DNA from: an uncultured Lachnospiraceae bacterium
GTDB taxonomy: Bacteria > Bacillota > Clostridia > Lachnospirales > Lachnospiraceae
Length of the DNA: 64,000 nt
Direction: 5' to 3'
Assembly (NCBI GenBank): GCA_949948715.1
Contig: CATLGW010000004.1
Location: forward strand, 1-64,000
Shown here: one piece after another, positions 35,053 to 42,682 of the stretch
How the letters are laid out: each line of letters opens with the position of its first letter
Numbering within the stretch: position 1 is the first letter of the stretch
Notes under the pieces: model-generated
Databases searched by the model: none
Told to the model about the DNA's origin: nothing
The model's input: the letters and a program-made list of their open reading frames with translations, nothing else
Translations under genes and position numbers: made by a program

Positions 35053-35340
35053 CTAGGCGGGACTGTTCATCCACGCCTGCATCGCGGGCAAGCCCAGCTT
35101 CAGGGCCAGCATCAGAACGAAAATCAGCACAAAACCGATAATTGCATTTTTGAGAGCTCCCTTTGCTTTCTCCCTGTCCTGAGGCTCCTCCGCCTTGGCC
35201 AGCTTGATGCCTAAGAAGATGCAGTAGATGGCGCCCACGGCTCCCACCAGCATGAGAATAGGGTTGATGGCCATATTGAGCAGCCTGACGATGGGGCTTA
35301 CCATCTGCTCAAAGGGATTGGTTGCTAATAATACATACAT
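35053..35340 (-). CDS. Small two-TM, pilin-like membrane protein (paralogue 1)
   Basis: 95 residues with the same plan as its neighbour: TM1 (INPILMLVGAVGAIYCIFLGI), loop KLAKAEEPQDREKAKGALKN, TM2 (AIIGFVLIFVLMLALKLGLP) and a Trp-containing tail. Shared motifs are GAIxCIFLG, AK-AE, AK--(L/I)(R/K)(D/N)-IIGF-LIFVL and a final GxPxxxxWM. It has its own promoter, divergent from the STAS-NRPS operon. A VirB2/TrbC-like relationship is only a resemblance. Confidence 0.7.
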   Translation of the reverse strand: MYVLLATNPFEQMVSPIVRLLNMAINPILMLVGAVGAIYCIFLGIKLAKAEEPQDREKAKGALKNAIIGFVLIFVLMLALKLGLPAMQAWMNSPA

Positions 35341-35384
35341 GATAGATTCTCCTTTCGTTTAGAGATGGGTTAAAAGCTACCCTC

Positions 35385-35413
35385 ATTGTATAGTTGGGAG
35401 AATGCCAATTCAA
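35385..35413 (-). promoter_or_regulatory. Promoter of the pilin-like pair
   Basis: On the minus strand TTGAAT, 17 nt, TACAAT, 45 nt before the start of the first pilin-like gene. Confidence 0.55.
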
Positions 35414-35429
35414 TGTTCAAATTTGATTC

Positions 35430-35470
35430 AAAACCGTTAATTTTGCATGGAAAGCAAAATTAACGGTTTT
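35430..35470. promoter_or_regulatory. 17-bp perfect inverted repeat in divergent promoter region
   Basis: AAAACCGTTAATTTTGC (35430-35446) and GCAAAATTAACGGTTTT (35454-35470) are separated by 7 nt. Being between two divergent promoters it cannot serve as an ordinary terminator. An operator shared by both units is more likely, although an RNA hairpin cannot be ruled out. Confidence 0.6.
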
Positions 35471-35506
35471 ACTGCAAATACGGCACTAGGGACTTGGATT
35501 TCTTTT

Positions 35507-35515
35507 TGTTACAAT
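35507..35515 (+). promoter_or_regulatory. Extended -10 promoter of the STAS-NRPS operon
   Basis: TGTTACAAT (TGn plus TACAAT) 28 nt before the first STAS start, with no good -35. The inverted repeat at 35430-35470 lies just upstream, near where a -35 activator or repressor would act. Confidence 0.4.
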
Positions 35516-35542
35516 AAAAAACAGAAGAAGGAGGAGTGAAGG

Positions 35543-35842
35543 ATGACGGTAAAGCTGATGAAACAGGAGGACCATGCGACGTTATTTCTGGAGGGGAGGA
35601 TCGATTCCATGTCCGCTCCGGAGGTTCAGGAGGCGCTGCTGCCTATGGTGGATGAGTTTGGGGATATCACCCTTGATTTTAACAAGGTGGCCTTCGTGAG
35701 TTCCGCCGGGCTGCGCGTGCTTCTGGCGCTGCAGAAAAAATGCATTGCCCAGAGCAAGGAGATGCGGCTGACCGGGGTCAAGCCCGCCATCATGGAGGTG
35801 TTTGACATGACGGGATTTTCGGGAATGCTGTGCATTGAATGA
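35543..35842 (+). CDS. STAS-domain anti-anti-sigma factor
   Basis: 99 residues behind gaaggagga. A single STAS domain of the SpoIIAA/RsbV kind: LFLEGRIDSMSAPEVQEAL, LDFNKVAFVSSAGLRVLL with the phosphorylatable Ser, and a C-terminal FDMTGFSGML. Such proteins bind an RsbW/SpoIIAB-like kinase when unphosphorylated and so free its target. It is the first gene of the operon STAS-NRPS-PP2C-RsbW-STAS and starts just after an extended -10 box. Confidence 0.92.
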   Translation: MTVKLMKQEDHATLFLEGRIDSMSAPEVQEALLPMVDEFGDITLDFNKVAFVSSAGLRVLLALQKKCIAQSKEMRLTGVKPAIMEVFDMTGFSGMLCIE

Positions 35843-35870
35843 CATCTGCGCTGCGGAGGTGAGGGATGAC

Positions 35871-38800
35871 ATGACAAAGTGTAAGTTAAATCAGGCGCAG
35901 TGGGGAATTTGGCAGAATGAGCGCGTCTATGGAGAAAAAAAACTGTCCGTGATATCCGTGAAGCTGAAGCTGGCGGGATATACGGCAGAGCAGGTCCGGG
36001 ACGCTGCGGACAGGGTTATGGAGCGCGCGGATATTTTCTCCGCGGCTCTTTGCCAGGAGGATGAGATCTGTTTTATTCCCGGAGGCCGGGCCGTGGAGGG
36101 CTGCGTTTTGCTGGCAGAGGCGGCATATGAGGACGCTCTCAAATATATGGAGGAGAAGGACCGCTGTCCTTTGGACTCCCCTCGGGAGCTGTACCGGGCG
36201 GAGACGATTCCTCTGCGGGAGGGCGGGGCGCTTCTCTATGTGCGCTTTCACCACATTCTCATCGACGGGTACGGGATGAGCCTTTTTGCCCGCCGGGTGG
36301 CGGATGCGCTTGAGGGAAAGGAGCCGCCCTTGTCCGTCTTCTTTTCGGAGGACGGTTTCCCGGGGGAGGAGGCTGCCTTTTCGGAGGACGGCTCGGAGGA
36401 GCTGTTCTGGAGGGAGTATTTCCGGGAGCCGGAGTTTGAGGCGGCAATTTTCCCGGAAGTTTCCAAGGGACTGGAAAAGACCAGTGTCCGCCGAAAACCG
36501 GAGAAGGGGCTGGGAGAAGAAATCCTTTCTTTCGCCGAGAGAAATCAGGTCACCCCGGCCTATGTCCTGGGGGCGGCCTACGCCCTTTACCTGGCCGAAG
36601 CTTCGGGCAAGGGGGAAGCGGTGTTTCTCATGGCCAGGCAAAACCGCAGAGAGGAGGAGCGGGAGACATTGGGCTGCTACACCCTCCCTGTGCCCGTGCG
36701 GGTGCAGGTGGAGCGGGAGGATACCTTCGGCCAGCTTTGCCAAAGGGTTCAAAACGCCGCCAGACTGGCCTCGGCAAAAAAGGGCTTCGGCCTTGAGCGG
36801 ATACAGAAGCTTTTGAGGGAGGAAGGACTGTCTTTCGGAAACGTCTCGGAATATTCGTTCAATTTCTATCCCCGGGGACTTTCGGGGAAAGCGGGGCATT
36901 CCCTGGATTTCAGCGTGTCGGGTGGGATCACGGGACATTTCAGATGGAATGTGTTTCAGGGAGAGGACGGTCCCTTCTTTGTGTTCGATCTGCGGGACGG
37001 GATTTACGACAGGGAGAGGGCGGAGTATTTTGCCAATTCCGTGGAGGAGATCCTGAGGCAGGGATTCGGGGGGAAACGGGCCGGAGAGATAGAAATCATC
37101 GGCGAGGCGGAAAAAAGGAGTCTTCTCGCCGTCCGCGGGAAGGAGATACCCATCGACGGGGAGGCCACCATACCGTCCCTGTTTCGGGAGGCCGCGGCCC
37201 GATACGGTCACAGGCCGGCCCTCTACGCGGGTGAGGCCGCGTTAAGCTTTCAAGAGCTGGATGTGCTGTCTGACAAAATTGCCGCGGGACTTAGGGCCAG
37301 GGGCGTGGAAAGCGGGGACAGGGCCGCCTTTATGCTGAAGCGGGACATCCGCCTGATCCCGGTGATTCTGGGAATCGCCAAGGCGGGGGCGGCTTTCATC
37401 CCCATAGACCCCATGTACCCCGGGGACAGGATTCGCTATATTGTGACGGACAGCCGGGCCAAGGTACTGATTTCCTCAAGGGAGGTGGAACAGGCGGCGG
37501 AATACGGGTATCTGGATGTGGAGGAGCTGATTTGCGGCGGGGAGGAGAGATTTGACCTTCCCCCGATAAGGCAGGAGCAGACCGCATATCTCATCTACAC
37601 TTCCGGCACCACGGGACGGCCCAAGGGAGTCATGCTTTCCCACAGGGGAATCGTCAATATCGTACACCCGGACAACAATCCCTTCAACCGGGATATCGTG
37701 GAGCATGCAAGAGGCATCACGGCAATCGGCTCCATCTGTTTTGACATTTCTCTCTTTGAGATCTTTGTGCCGTTGTTTAACGGACTGTTCGTGGAGCTGG
37801 GGAACGAAAAGTCCATGCTGGACGCGGGGGAGCTGGCGGAGCACATTCTGCGCCACAGGGCGGATATTTTACACTGCACGCCCTCCAGGGTGGCCTCCTA
37901 CCTGGGCAGCCCCCGCTTCAGGGAGGCGCTGGGGCAGGTGAAAGCCATGCTGATGGCGGGGGAGGTTCTGCCGGAGAGTCTGGTCAACGAGCTGAAGGAG
38001 CGCTACGGCATACGGGTCTACAACGGCTACGGCCCCACGGAGACCACCATAGGAGCCACCATCACCGAGGCCGGGGACAATCAAACCATAGGCGCGCCCA
38101 TCGCCAACACCGGCGTTGTGCTTCTAAATAAAAACGGGAAGGCCGTGCCCTGGGGAGCGGCGGGGGAAATCTGCGTTTACGGGGACGGGCTGGGGACCGG
38201 GTATTGGAACAGGCCCCGGGAGACGGAGGAGAAATTTATTCTGTGGCAGGGTATGAGGCTGTACCGGACAGGGGACCTGGGCCGCCTGGACCCGAGGGGG
38301 AGGCTTTTGTACCACGGTAGAAACGACAGGCAGGTGAAGCTCAGGGGGCTGCGGATAGAGCTGTCCGAAATCGAGAGGGTTATGGGCGCGCATCCCGACG
38401 TGGCTCAGGCCTGCTGTATTCTGCGGAAAATTGAGAGGACAAAGCGCCTGGTGGGATTTTATGCGGCCGGCCCCGGCGGCAGCGTGTCGGAGGAGAACCT
38501 GAGGGCGTTTATGAAGGAGCGCCTGGCGCCCTATATGGTGCCGGACATCCTGACGGCCCTGGACAAAATGCCTCAGACACCGGGAGGAAAGACGGACTAT
38601 AGAGCCCTGGAGGAGCTTCCGGTGGCTTTCCGGCAGACCTACCGCGCCCCAAAAGGGGATAAGGAACAGGCGGTCTGCCATGCCTTTGCAAGGGTACTGG
38701 AGCTTGCGCAGGTGGGAATGGACGACAATTTCTTCGAGCTGGGAGGAGACTCCTTGAGCGCCGTGGAGCTGATTGTGGAATTGGAGAAAGCCCTGGGCGG

Positions 38801-40073
38801 GGAGGCGGAAGGGATTAATTATGAGAGTCTGTTTCAGCATCCCACCCCCGGCCTGCTCCTCTCGCAGCTTGGCAGCCCGGGGGAGGGGAGGAAATCATAC
38901 CCCATAGACGGTCTGGATTACACGGGGATAGACGCATACCTTTCCTGCCGGACAGACAGGTCCCGGGGGGAAAGGAAAGGTCTGGGGAATGTGCTGATCA
39001 CAGGGGCCACCGGGTATCTGGGCATCCATATCCTGATCGAGCTTTTGCAGAATCCGGACATCTGCCAAAAGGTGTACTGCCTGACCCGGTCCAAGGGGAA
39101 GGTCTCCGCCGAGAAGCGAATGAAGAATTCTCTCTTTTATTATGCCGAGGCAGACTTTGAGGAAAGTTACGGCCCAAAATGGGAGGTGGCGGAGGGGGAT
39201 ATCACCCGGGACGAGATTTTCATCAAGCCCTTTGCCGGGAGAATCGACACGGTCATCAACGCCGCGGCAAATGTGGCCCATTTCGCCTACGGGGATGCGC
39301 TGGATCAGGTGAACCGTGCGGGGGTGAGGAATCTGGCGGAGTTTGCCCTTTCCCGGAAAGCTCTGTTCTGCCAGATTTCCACGGTCAGCGTGGGCGGTAT
39401 GTGCCGGGATCTGGCCGACGGCAGAGTGTTTTCCGAGGAGAATCTCTACATCGGACAGGGGATTTATAATCAGTACATCTATTCCAAATTTATGGCCGAA
39501 TATGAGCTGCTTCGGTCCGCCGTGGACAGGGGGCTGTCCGTGAAGATCATGCGGGTGGGAAACCTCCAGGGACGCAGCAGGGACGGAGAATTTCAGATGA
39601 ACCTAAAATCCAACGGTTTTACGAGGCGTCTGTCCTCCTATATCCGCATGGGGGCGGTTCCCCGGTCGGTGTACCGGGGCAGCGTCAATTTCTCCCCGGT
39701 GGACGAGACGGCCCATATGATTATCGCGCTGGCGGGGATGGACTGCGCCTGCCCGGTGTTTCATGTGTATCCCCCCCGGGAGGTGGAGTTTTCCAGACTG
39801 TTTGACGCTCTTGCAAGGCAGGGACATGAGGTGAAAGTGTTGGAGGACGAAGGGTTTGAGGAGCTGCTTCAGTCCTTAAAGCGCACCGACGAGGGGCGGC
39901 AGGCAGCGGAGGGGCTGCTCACGGAACGGCCCGACGGAATCAACAGAGATATCCCGGTCATCCAGAATCGGACCCAAGAGCTGTTGGAGGCCGCCGGGGA
40001 GAGGTGGCTCACCGTCACGGACGAATATCTGAATCAATATCTGTCCGCGCTGGAGGGTATGAATATGTATTAA
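35871..40073 (+). CDS. One-module non-ribosomal peptide synthetase: C-A-PCP-thioester reductase
   Basis: 1400 residues from ATG 35871 (ggaggt 10 nt upstream; the ORF track starts 12 codons earlier). Domains in order: condensation (about 5-420) with HHILIDG at about 127; adenylation (about 440-925) with YTSGTTGRPKG, GPTETT and YRTGDLGR; carrier protein with FFELGGDSLSAVEL (Ser about 960); and an NAD(P)H-dependent thioester reductase (about 1035-1400) with ITGATGYLG and a YxxxK pair (YIYSK). There is no thioesterase. A leading C domain without an upstream module suggests that it acylates the loaded amino acid, and the reductase should release an aldehyde or alcohol. The specificity pocket was not assigned. 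It starts 28 bp after a STAS gene and is followed by partner-switching genes. Confidence 0.93.
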   Translation: MTKCKLNQAQWGIWQNERVYGEKKLSVISVKLKLAGYTAEQVRDAADRVMERADIFSAALCQEDEICFIPGGRAVEGCVLLAEAAYEDALKYMEEKDRCPLDSPRELYRAETIPLREGGALLYVRFHHILIDGYGMSLFARRVADALEGKEPPLSVFFSEDGFPGEEAAFSEDGSEELFWREYFREPEFEAAIFPEVSKGLEKTSVRRKPEKGLGEEILSFAERNQVTPAYVLGAAYALYLAEASGKGEAVFLMARQNRREEERETLGCYTLPVPVRVQVEREDTFGQLCQRVQNAARLASAKKGFGLERIQKLLREEGLSFGNVSEYSFNFYPRGLSGKAGHSLDFSVSGGITGHFRWNVFQGEDGPFFVFDLRDGIYDRERAEYFANSVEEILRQGFGGKRAGEIEIIGEAEKRSLLAVRGKEIPIDGEATIPSLFREAAARYGHRPALYAGEAALSFQELDVLSDKIAAGLRARGVESGDRAAFMLKRDIRLIPVILGIAKAGAAFIPIDPMYPGDRIRYIVTDSRAKVLISSREVEQAAEYGYLDVEELICGGEERFDLPPIRQEQTAYLIYTSGTTGRPKGVMLSHRGIVNIVHPDNNPFNRDIVEHARGITAIGSICFDISLFEIFVPLFNGLFVELGNEKSMLDAGELAEHILRHRADILHCTPSRVASYLGSPRFREALGQVKAMLMAGEVLPESLVNELKERYGIRVYNGYGPTETTIGATITEAGDNQTIGAPIANTGVVLLNKNGKAVPWGAAGEICVYGDGLGTGYWNRPRETEEKFILWQGMRLYRTGDLGRLDPRGRLLYHGRNDRQVKLRGLRIELSEIERVMGAHPDVAQACCILRKIERTKRLVGFYAAGPGGSVSEENLRAFMKERLAPYMVPDILTALDKMPQTPGGKTDYRALEELPVAFRQTYRAPKGDKEQAVCHAFARVLELAQVGMDDNFFELGGDSLSAVELIVELEKALGGEAEGINYESLFQHPTPGLLLSQLGSPGEGRKSYPIDGLDYTGIDAYLSCRTDRSRGERKGLGNVLITGATGYLGIHILIELLQNPDICQKVYCLTRSKGKVSAEKRMKNSLFYYAEADFEESYGPKWEVAEGDITRDEIFIKPFAGRIDTVINAAANVAHFAYGDALDQVNRAGVRNLAEFALSRKALFCQISTVSVGGMCRDLADGRVFSEENLYIGQGIYNQYIYSKFMAEYELLRSAVDRGLSVKIMRVGNLQGRSRDGEFQMNLKSNGFTRRLSSYIRMGAVPRSVYRGSVNFSPVDETAHMIIALAGMDCACPVFHVYPPREVEFSRLFDALARQGHEVKVLEDEGFEELLQSLKRTDEGRQAAEGLLTERPDGINRDIPVIQNRTQELLEAAGERWLTVTDEYLNQYLSALEGMNMY

Positions 40074-40157
40074 CGCCCTGCCGGAAACCGTGACATTTCT
40101 CTTCCCGGGTTTTTATCGGCGAAGGGTTTGTCTGCCCGGAGGAGGAGAGGGAATATA

Positions 40158-40193
40158 ATGAAAGGAATAAGGAATCCAATATGTTCACGATAG
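40158..40193 (+). CDS. Possible 11-codon leader ORF overlapping the phosphatase start
   Basis: The strongest Shine-Dalgarno in this gap, ggaggagaggg, is spaced 6 nt before ATG 40158 (MKGIRNPICSR, stop 40191), not before the phosphatase ATG 40181. That ATG lies inside this short ORF in another frame. Translational coupling or leader control is possible. Its expression is not shown. Confidence 0.3.
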   Translation: MKGIRNPICSR

Positions 40194-41626
40194 CCTTGTG
40201 GAGCTTTGCGGTTTTTCTGGCGTCGGTATTCGCCGCGGTGCTGGCGGGAATCACGCTGGCGCCGAAATACGGGGGTGCGGTCAGGGCGCTTGTCTGGTCC
40301 GGGGCTGCAGTCTTGGGGTACGGAATGACCATAGGGAGCTATTCTGTCAATCTGTACAATGATACGGTGGGCATTTTGGGGCTTTCCGCCATGGTCTGCC
40401 TGGTGTGCCAGATTCTGTACAAGGGTGCCTGGTCGGAGAAGCTGGCGGTGGCTCTGATGGGATGTCTGATCGGAAACGTGTCCACCTTTATGCTCTGCGG
40501 CACCACGGACACTCTGTTGGCACCCCGGCTGGGGCTGATCAGGGAGGGGCCCTATGACACGCCGAATCTGTTGTTTTTTATCGGGCTGAAGGTTGTGGTC
40601 TATGTGCTCATTGCTTTGGTTTACGGGCGGTTTTTGAGAAAGTATGTGCATCATACCATCGAGTCCGTGGAGGGGAATATGACGCTCTTTCTTCCGGCCC
40701 TTGGGGTGTCGGTGGCAGGCTTTTATGTGATCAACCTGTTCTCCAACAGCAATGGGATTTACCCCGATCATCCCTGGTTTTTCCCGCTGTATCTCACGGT
40801 GTGCGTGATTTTCGTGGTGGAATTTTGGATGATTTTCTATTCCATTGACCGCAGCGCGGCTGCCGCCAGGAACGCGGCGGAGCTGAATGTGGCCACCAAT
40901 ATTCAGCAGTCCATGCTGCCCTGTATCTTTCCGGCGTTTCCGGAGCGGGAGGAATTTGACATTTTTGCGGACATGAATCCCGCCAGGGAGGTGGGCGGTG
41001 ATTTCTACGATTTCTTTATGGTGGATGAGGGGCATTTGGCCATGGTGGTGGCGGATGTGTCCGGCAAGGGGGTTCCCGCCGCTCTGTTCATGGTGATCGG
41101 CAAGACGCTGATAAAGGATCACACCCAGCCGGGGCGGGATCTGGGAACCGTGTTTTCTGAGGTAAACAATCTTTTGTGCGAAGCCAACAGCGAGGGAATG
41201 TTCATCACTGCCTTTGAGGGCGTGCTGGATCTGGCCTCGGGGGAACTGAATTTTGTAAATGCGGGACATGAGCTGCCGTTTATCTGCAGAAATAAGGGCA
41301 GCTTTGAGCCCTATAAAATCCGTCCCGGGTTCGTTTTGGCCGGGATGGAGGATATGCGCTTTCAGGCGGGAAGTCTGGTGCTGGAGCCGGGGGATAAGCT
41401 TTTCCAGTATACGGACGGGGTCACCGAGGCCACTAACGCAAAGAGCGAGCTGTACGGCATGGATCGGCTTAAGGCGGTTCTGGACAGGAACCGGACTAAG
41501 ACGCCGGCCTGCATTCTGCCCGAGGTTAAGCGGGACATAGATATGTTTGTGGGAAGCGCGCCTCAGTTTGACGATATTACCATGATATGTCTGGAGTACA
41601 GGGGAAGAAAGGGATCCGAGGTTTGA
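40181..41626 (+). CDS. Membrane PP2C/SpoIIE-type protein phosphatase
   Basis: 481 residues. The N-terminal 225 residues contain about seven hydrophobic segments, then a short linker (NVATNIQQSMLPCIFPAFP) typical of RsbU-like proteins. The PP2C-type SpoIIE domain (about 255-475) has metal-binding motifs AREVGGDFYDF, VADVSGKGVPAALFM, QYTDGVTEA and FDDITMICLE. It is expected to dephosphorylate one or both STAS proteins of the operon on receipt of a membrane signal. The start ATG is placed by frame; only a weak ggaat precedes it, and it lies within a short leader ORF. Confidence 0.92.
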   Translation: MFTIALWSFAVFLASVFAAVLAGITLAPKYGGAVRALVWSGAAVLGYGMTIGSYSVNLYNDTVGILGLSAMVCLVCQILYKGAWSEKLAVALMGCLIGNVSTFMLCGTTDTLLAPRLGLIREGPYDTPNLLFFIGLKVVVYVLIALVYGRFLRKYVHHTIESVEGNMTLFLPALGVSVAGFYVINLFSNSNGIYPDHPWFFPLYLTVCVIFVVEFWMIFYSIDRSAAAARNAAELNVATNIQQSMLPCIFPAFPEREEFDIFADMNPAREVGGDFYDFFMVDEGHLAMVVADVSGKGVPAALFMVIGKTLIKDHTQPGRDLGTVFSEVNNLLCEANSEGMFITAFEGVLDLASGELNFVNAGHELPFICRNKGSFEPYKIRPGFVLAGMEDMRFQAGSLVLEPGDKLFQYTDGVTEATNAKSELYGMDRLKAVLDRNRTKTPACILPEVKRDIDMFVGSAPQFDDITMICLEYRGRKGSEV

Positions 41627-41658
41627 TGCGTCCGCGAAGCGGGCAGATGGGAGAGGCT

Positions 41659-42066
41659 ATGAAAGAAATGACGATCAATGCCACCGTGGAAAATATCCAG
41701 GTGGTCACAAATTTTGTGGACGAGCAGCTTGAGCTGCTGGGCTGTCCCATGAAGGCGCAGATGCAGATTGACATTGCCATCGACGAGCTGTTCGGCAATA
41801 TTGCCCACTACGCCTACAATCCGGAGGTGGGTTCCGCCACCGTTCGGGTGGAGGTGACGGAAAAACCCATGGCCGTCATTATTACCTTTATCGACAACGG
41901 AGTGCCCTATGATCCGCTGGAGAGCGCCGATCCCGACATTTCGCTCTCCGCTGCGGAACGGCAGATCGGAGGGCTGGGGATATACATGGTCAAGCAGAGC
42001 ATGGACGAGATCTCCTATGAATATAAGAAGGGACAGAATATCTTAAAGATCAAGAAGCATCTATAG
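41659..42066 (+). CDS. RsbW/SpoIIAB-like anti-sigma kinase (HATPase_c)
   Basis: 135 residues from ATG 41659 behind gggagaggct; the ORF track starts 24 codons too early. A stand-alone GHKL ATPase: IDIAIDELFGNIAHYAYN (N box), ITFIDNGVPYDPL (G1) and GGLGIYMVKQ (G2). In the partner-switching scheme it phosphorylates STAS proteins and sequesters a sigma factor or another target. No sigma factor gene is in the window, so the true target may be elsewhere or may be a different protein. It lies 32 bp after the phosphatase gene. Confidence 0.92.
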   Translation: MKEMTINATVENIQVVTNFVDEQLELLGCPMKAQMQIDIAIDELFGNIAHYAYNPEVGSATVRVEVTEKPMAVIITFIDNGVPYDPLESADPDISLSAAERQIGGLGIYMVKQSMDEISYEYKKGQNILKIKKHL

Positions 42067-42118
42067 GATTCCCTTTAAGTTGAGCGGGCCGCTTGGGCGG
42101 CGGAAGGAGAGGATCGAA

Positions 42119-42415
42119 TTGAAGATTACAAGAACGGAAAACGGAAGCAGCCTCTGCCTGGCGCTGGAGGGGCGGTTGGACACAAACACGGCGCCGGAGC
42201 TGGAGAGCGAGCTTAAGGGACGGCTTGACTCTGTCAAGGAGCTGACCATCGATATGGCGGAGCTTTCCTATCTGTCCTCCGCGGGCCTGAGGGTTCTTCT
42301 GGGGGCGCAGAAGACCATGAACCGACAGGGCGGCATGAGGGTGACGAATGTGAACGAGACCGTCATGGAGATCTTTGAAATTACAGGGTTTTTGAATATA
42401 CTGACGGTGGAGTGA
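42119..42415 (+). CDS. STAS-domain anti-anti-sigma factor (second copy)
   Basis: 98 residues from a TTG start at 42119 behind aaggagagg; the ORF track start at 42080 is an upstream TTG. LALEGRLDTNTAPELESELKG and LSYLSSAGLRVLLGAQK mark the domain and its phosphorylatable Ser. The end EIFEITGFLNILTVE resembles the end of the first STAS protein of the operon. Probable substrate of the RsbW-like kinase and the PP2C enzyme. It is followed by a strong terminator, so the operon ends here. Confidence 0.92.
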   Translation: MKITRTENGSSLCLALEGRLDTNTAPELESELKGRLDSVKELTIDMAELSYLSSAGLRVLLGAQKTMNRQGGMRVTNVNETVMEIFEITGFLNILTVE

Positions 42416-42464
42416 GGGCGCTGCGCACAAATTGAATAGGGCAAAACCGGGTATGACGGGTAAG

Positions 42465-42500
42465 ACAGACGAAAATGGTTTCATTTTCGTCTGTTTTGTG
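42465..42500 (+). terminator. Intrinsic terminator of the STAS-NRPS operon
   Basis: ACAGACGAAAATG (42465-42477) pairs with CATTTTCGTCTGT (42482-42494) across a 4-nt loop, followed by ttttgtgg. A clean 13-bp stem with flanking A/T runs. Confidence 0.85.
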
Positions 42501-42682
42501 GTACAATTTTTTTGTCGGTCTGGCCTTATCATTTAGGTATTGAGATCACCGGGAGGGATCTGTCAGGGGATTTATGAGGAAACGGTTGAGACACCGAGGC
42601 TGAGGAATGGCATTAGGGGACGGTAATCCTAAACTTTAAGGATTAGCAAATAAGAAATTGAGATTCAGGAGGGAGCATTACA

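Noticed and set aside
42495-42682. Possible riboswitch before the membrane protein at 42683
   Set aside because: Some short complementary strings exist (aatcct/aggatt), but nothing matches c-di-GMP, SAM, TPP, purine or other consensus I know.
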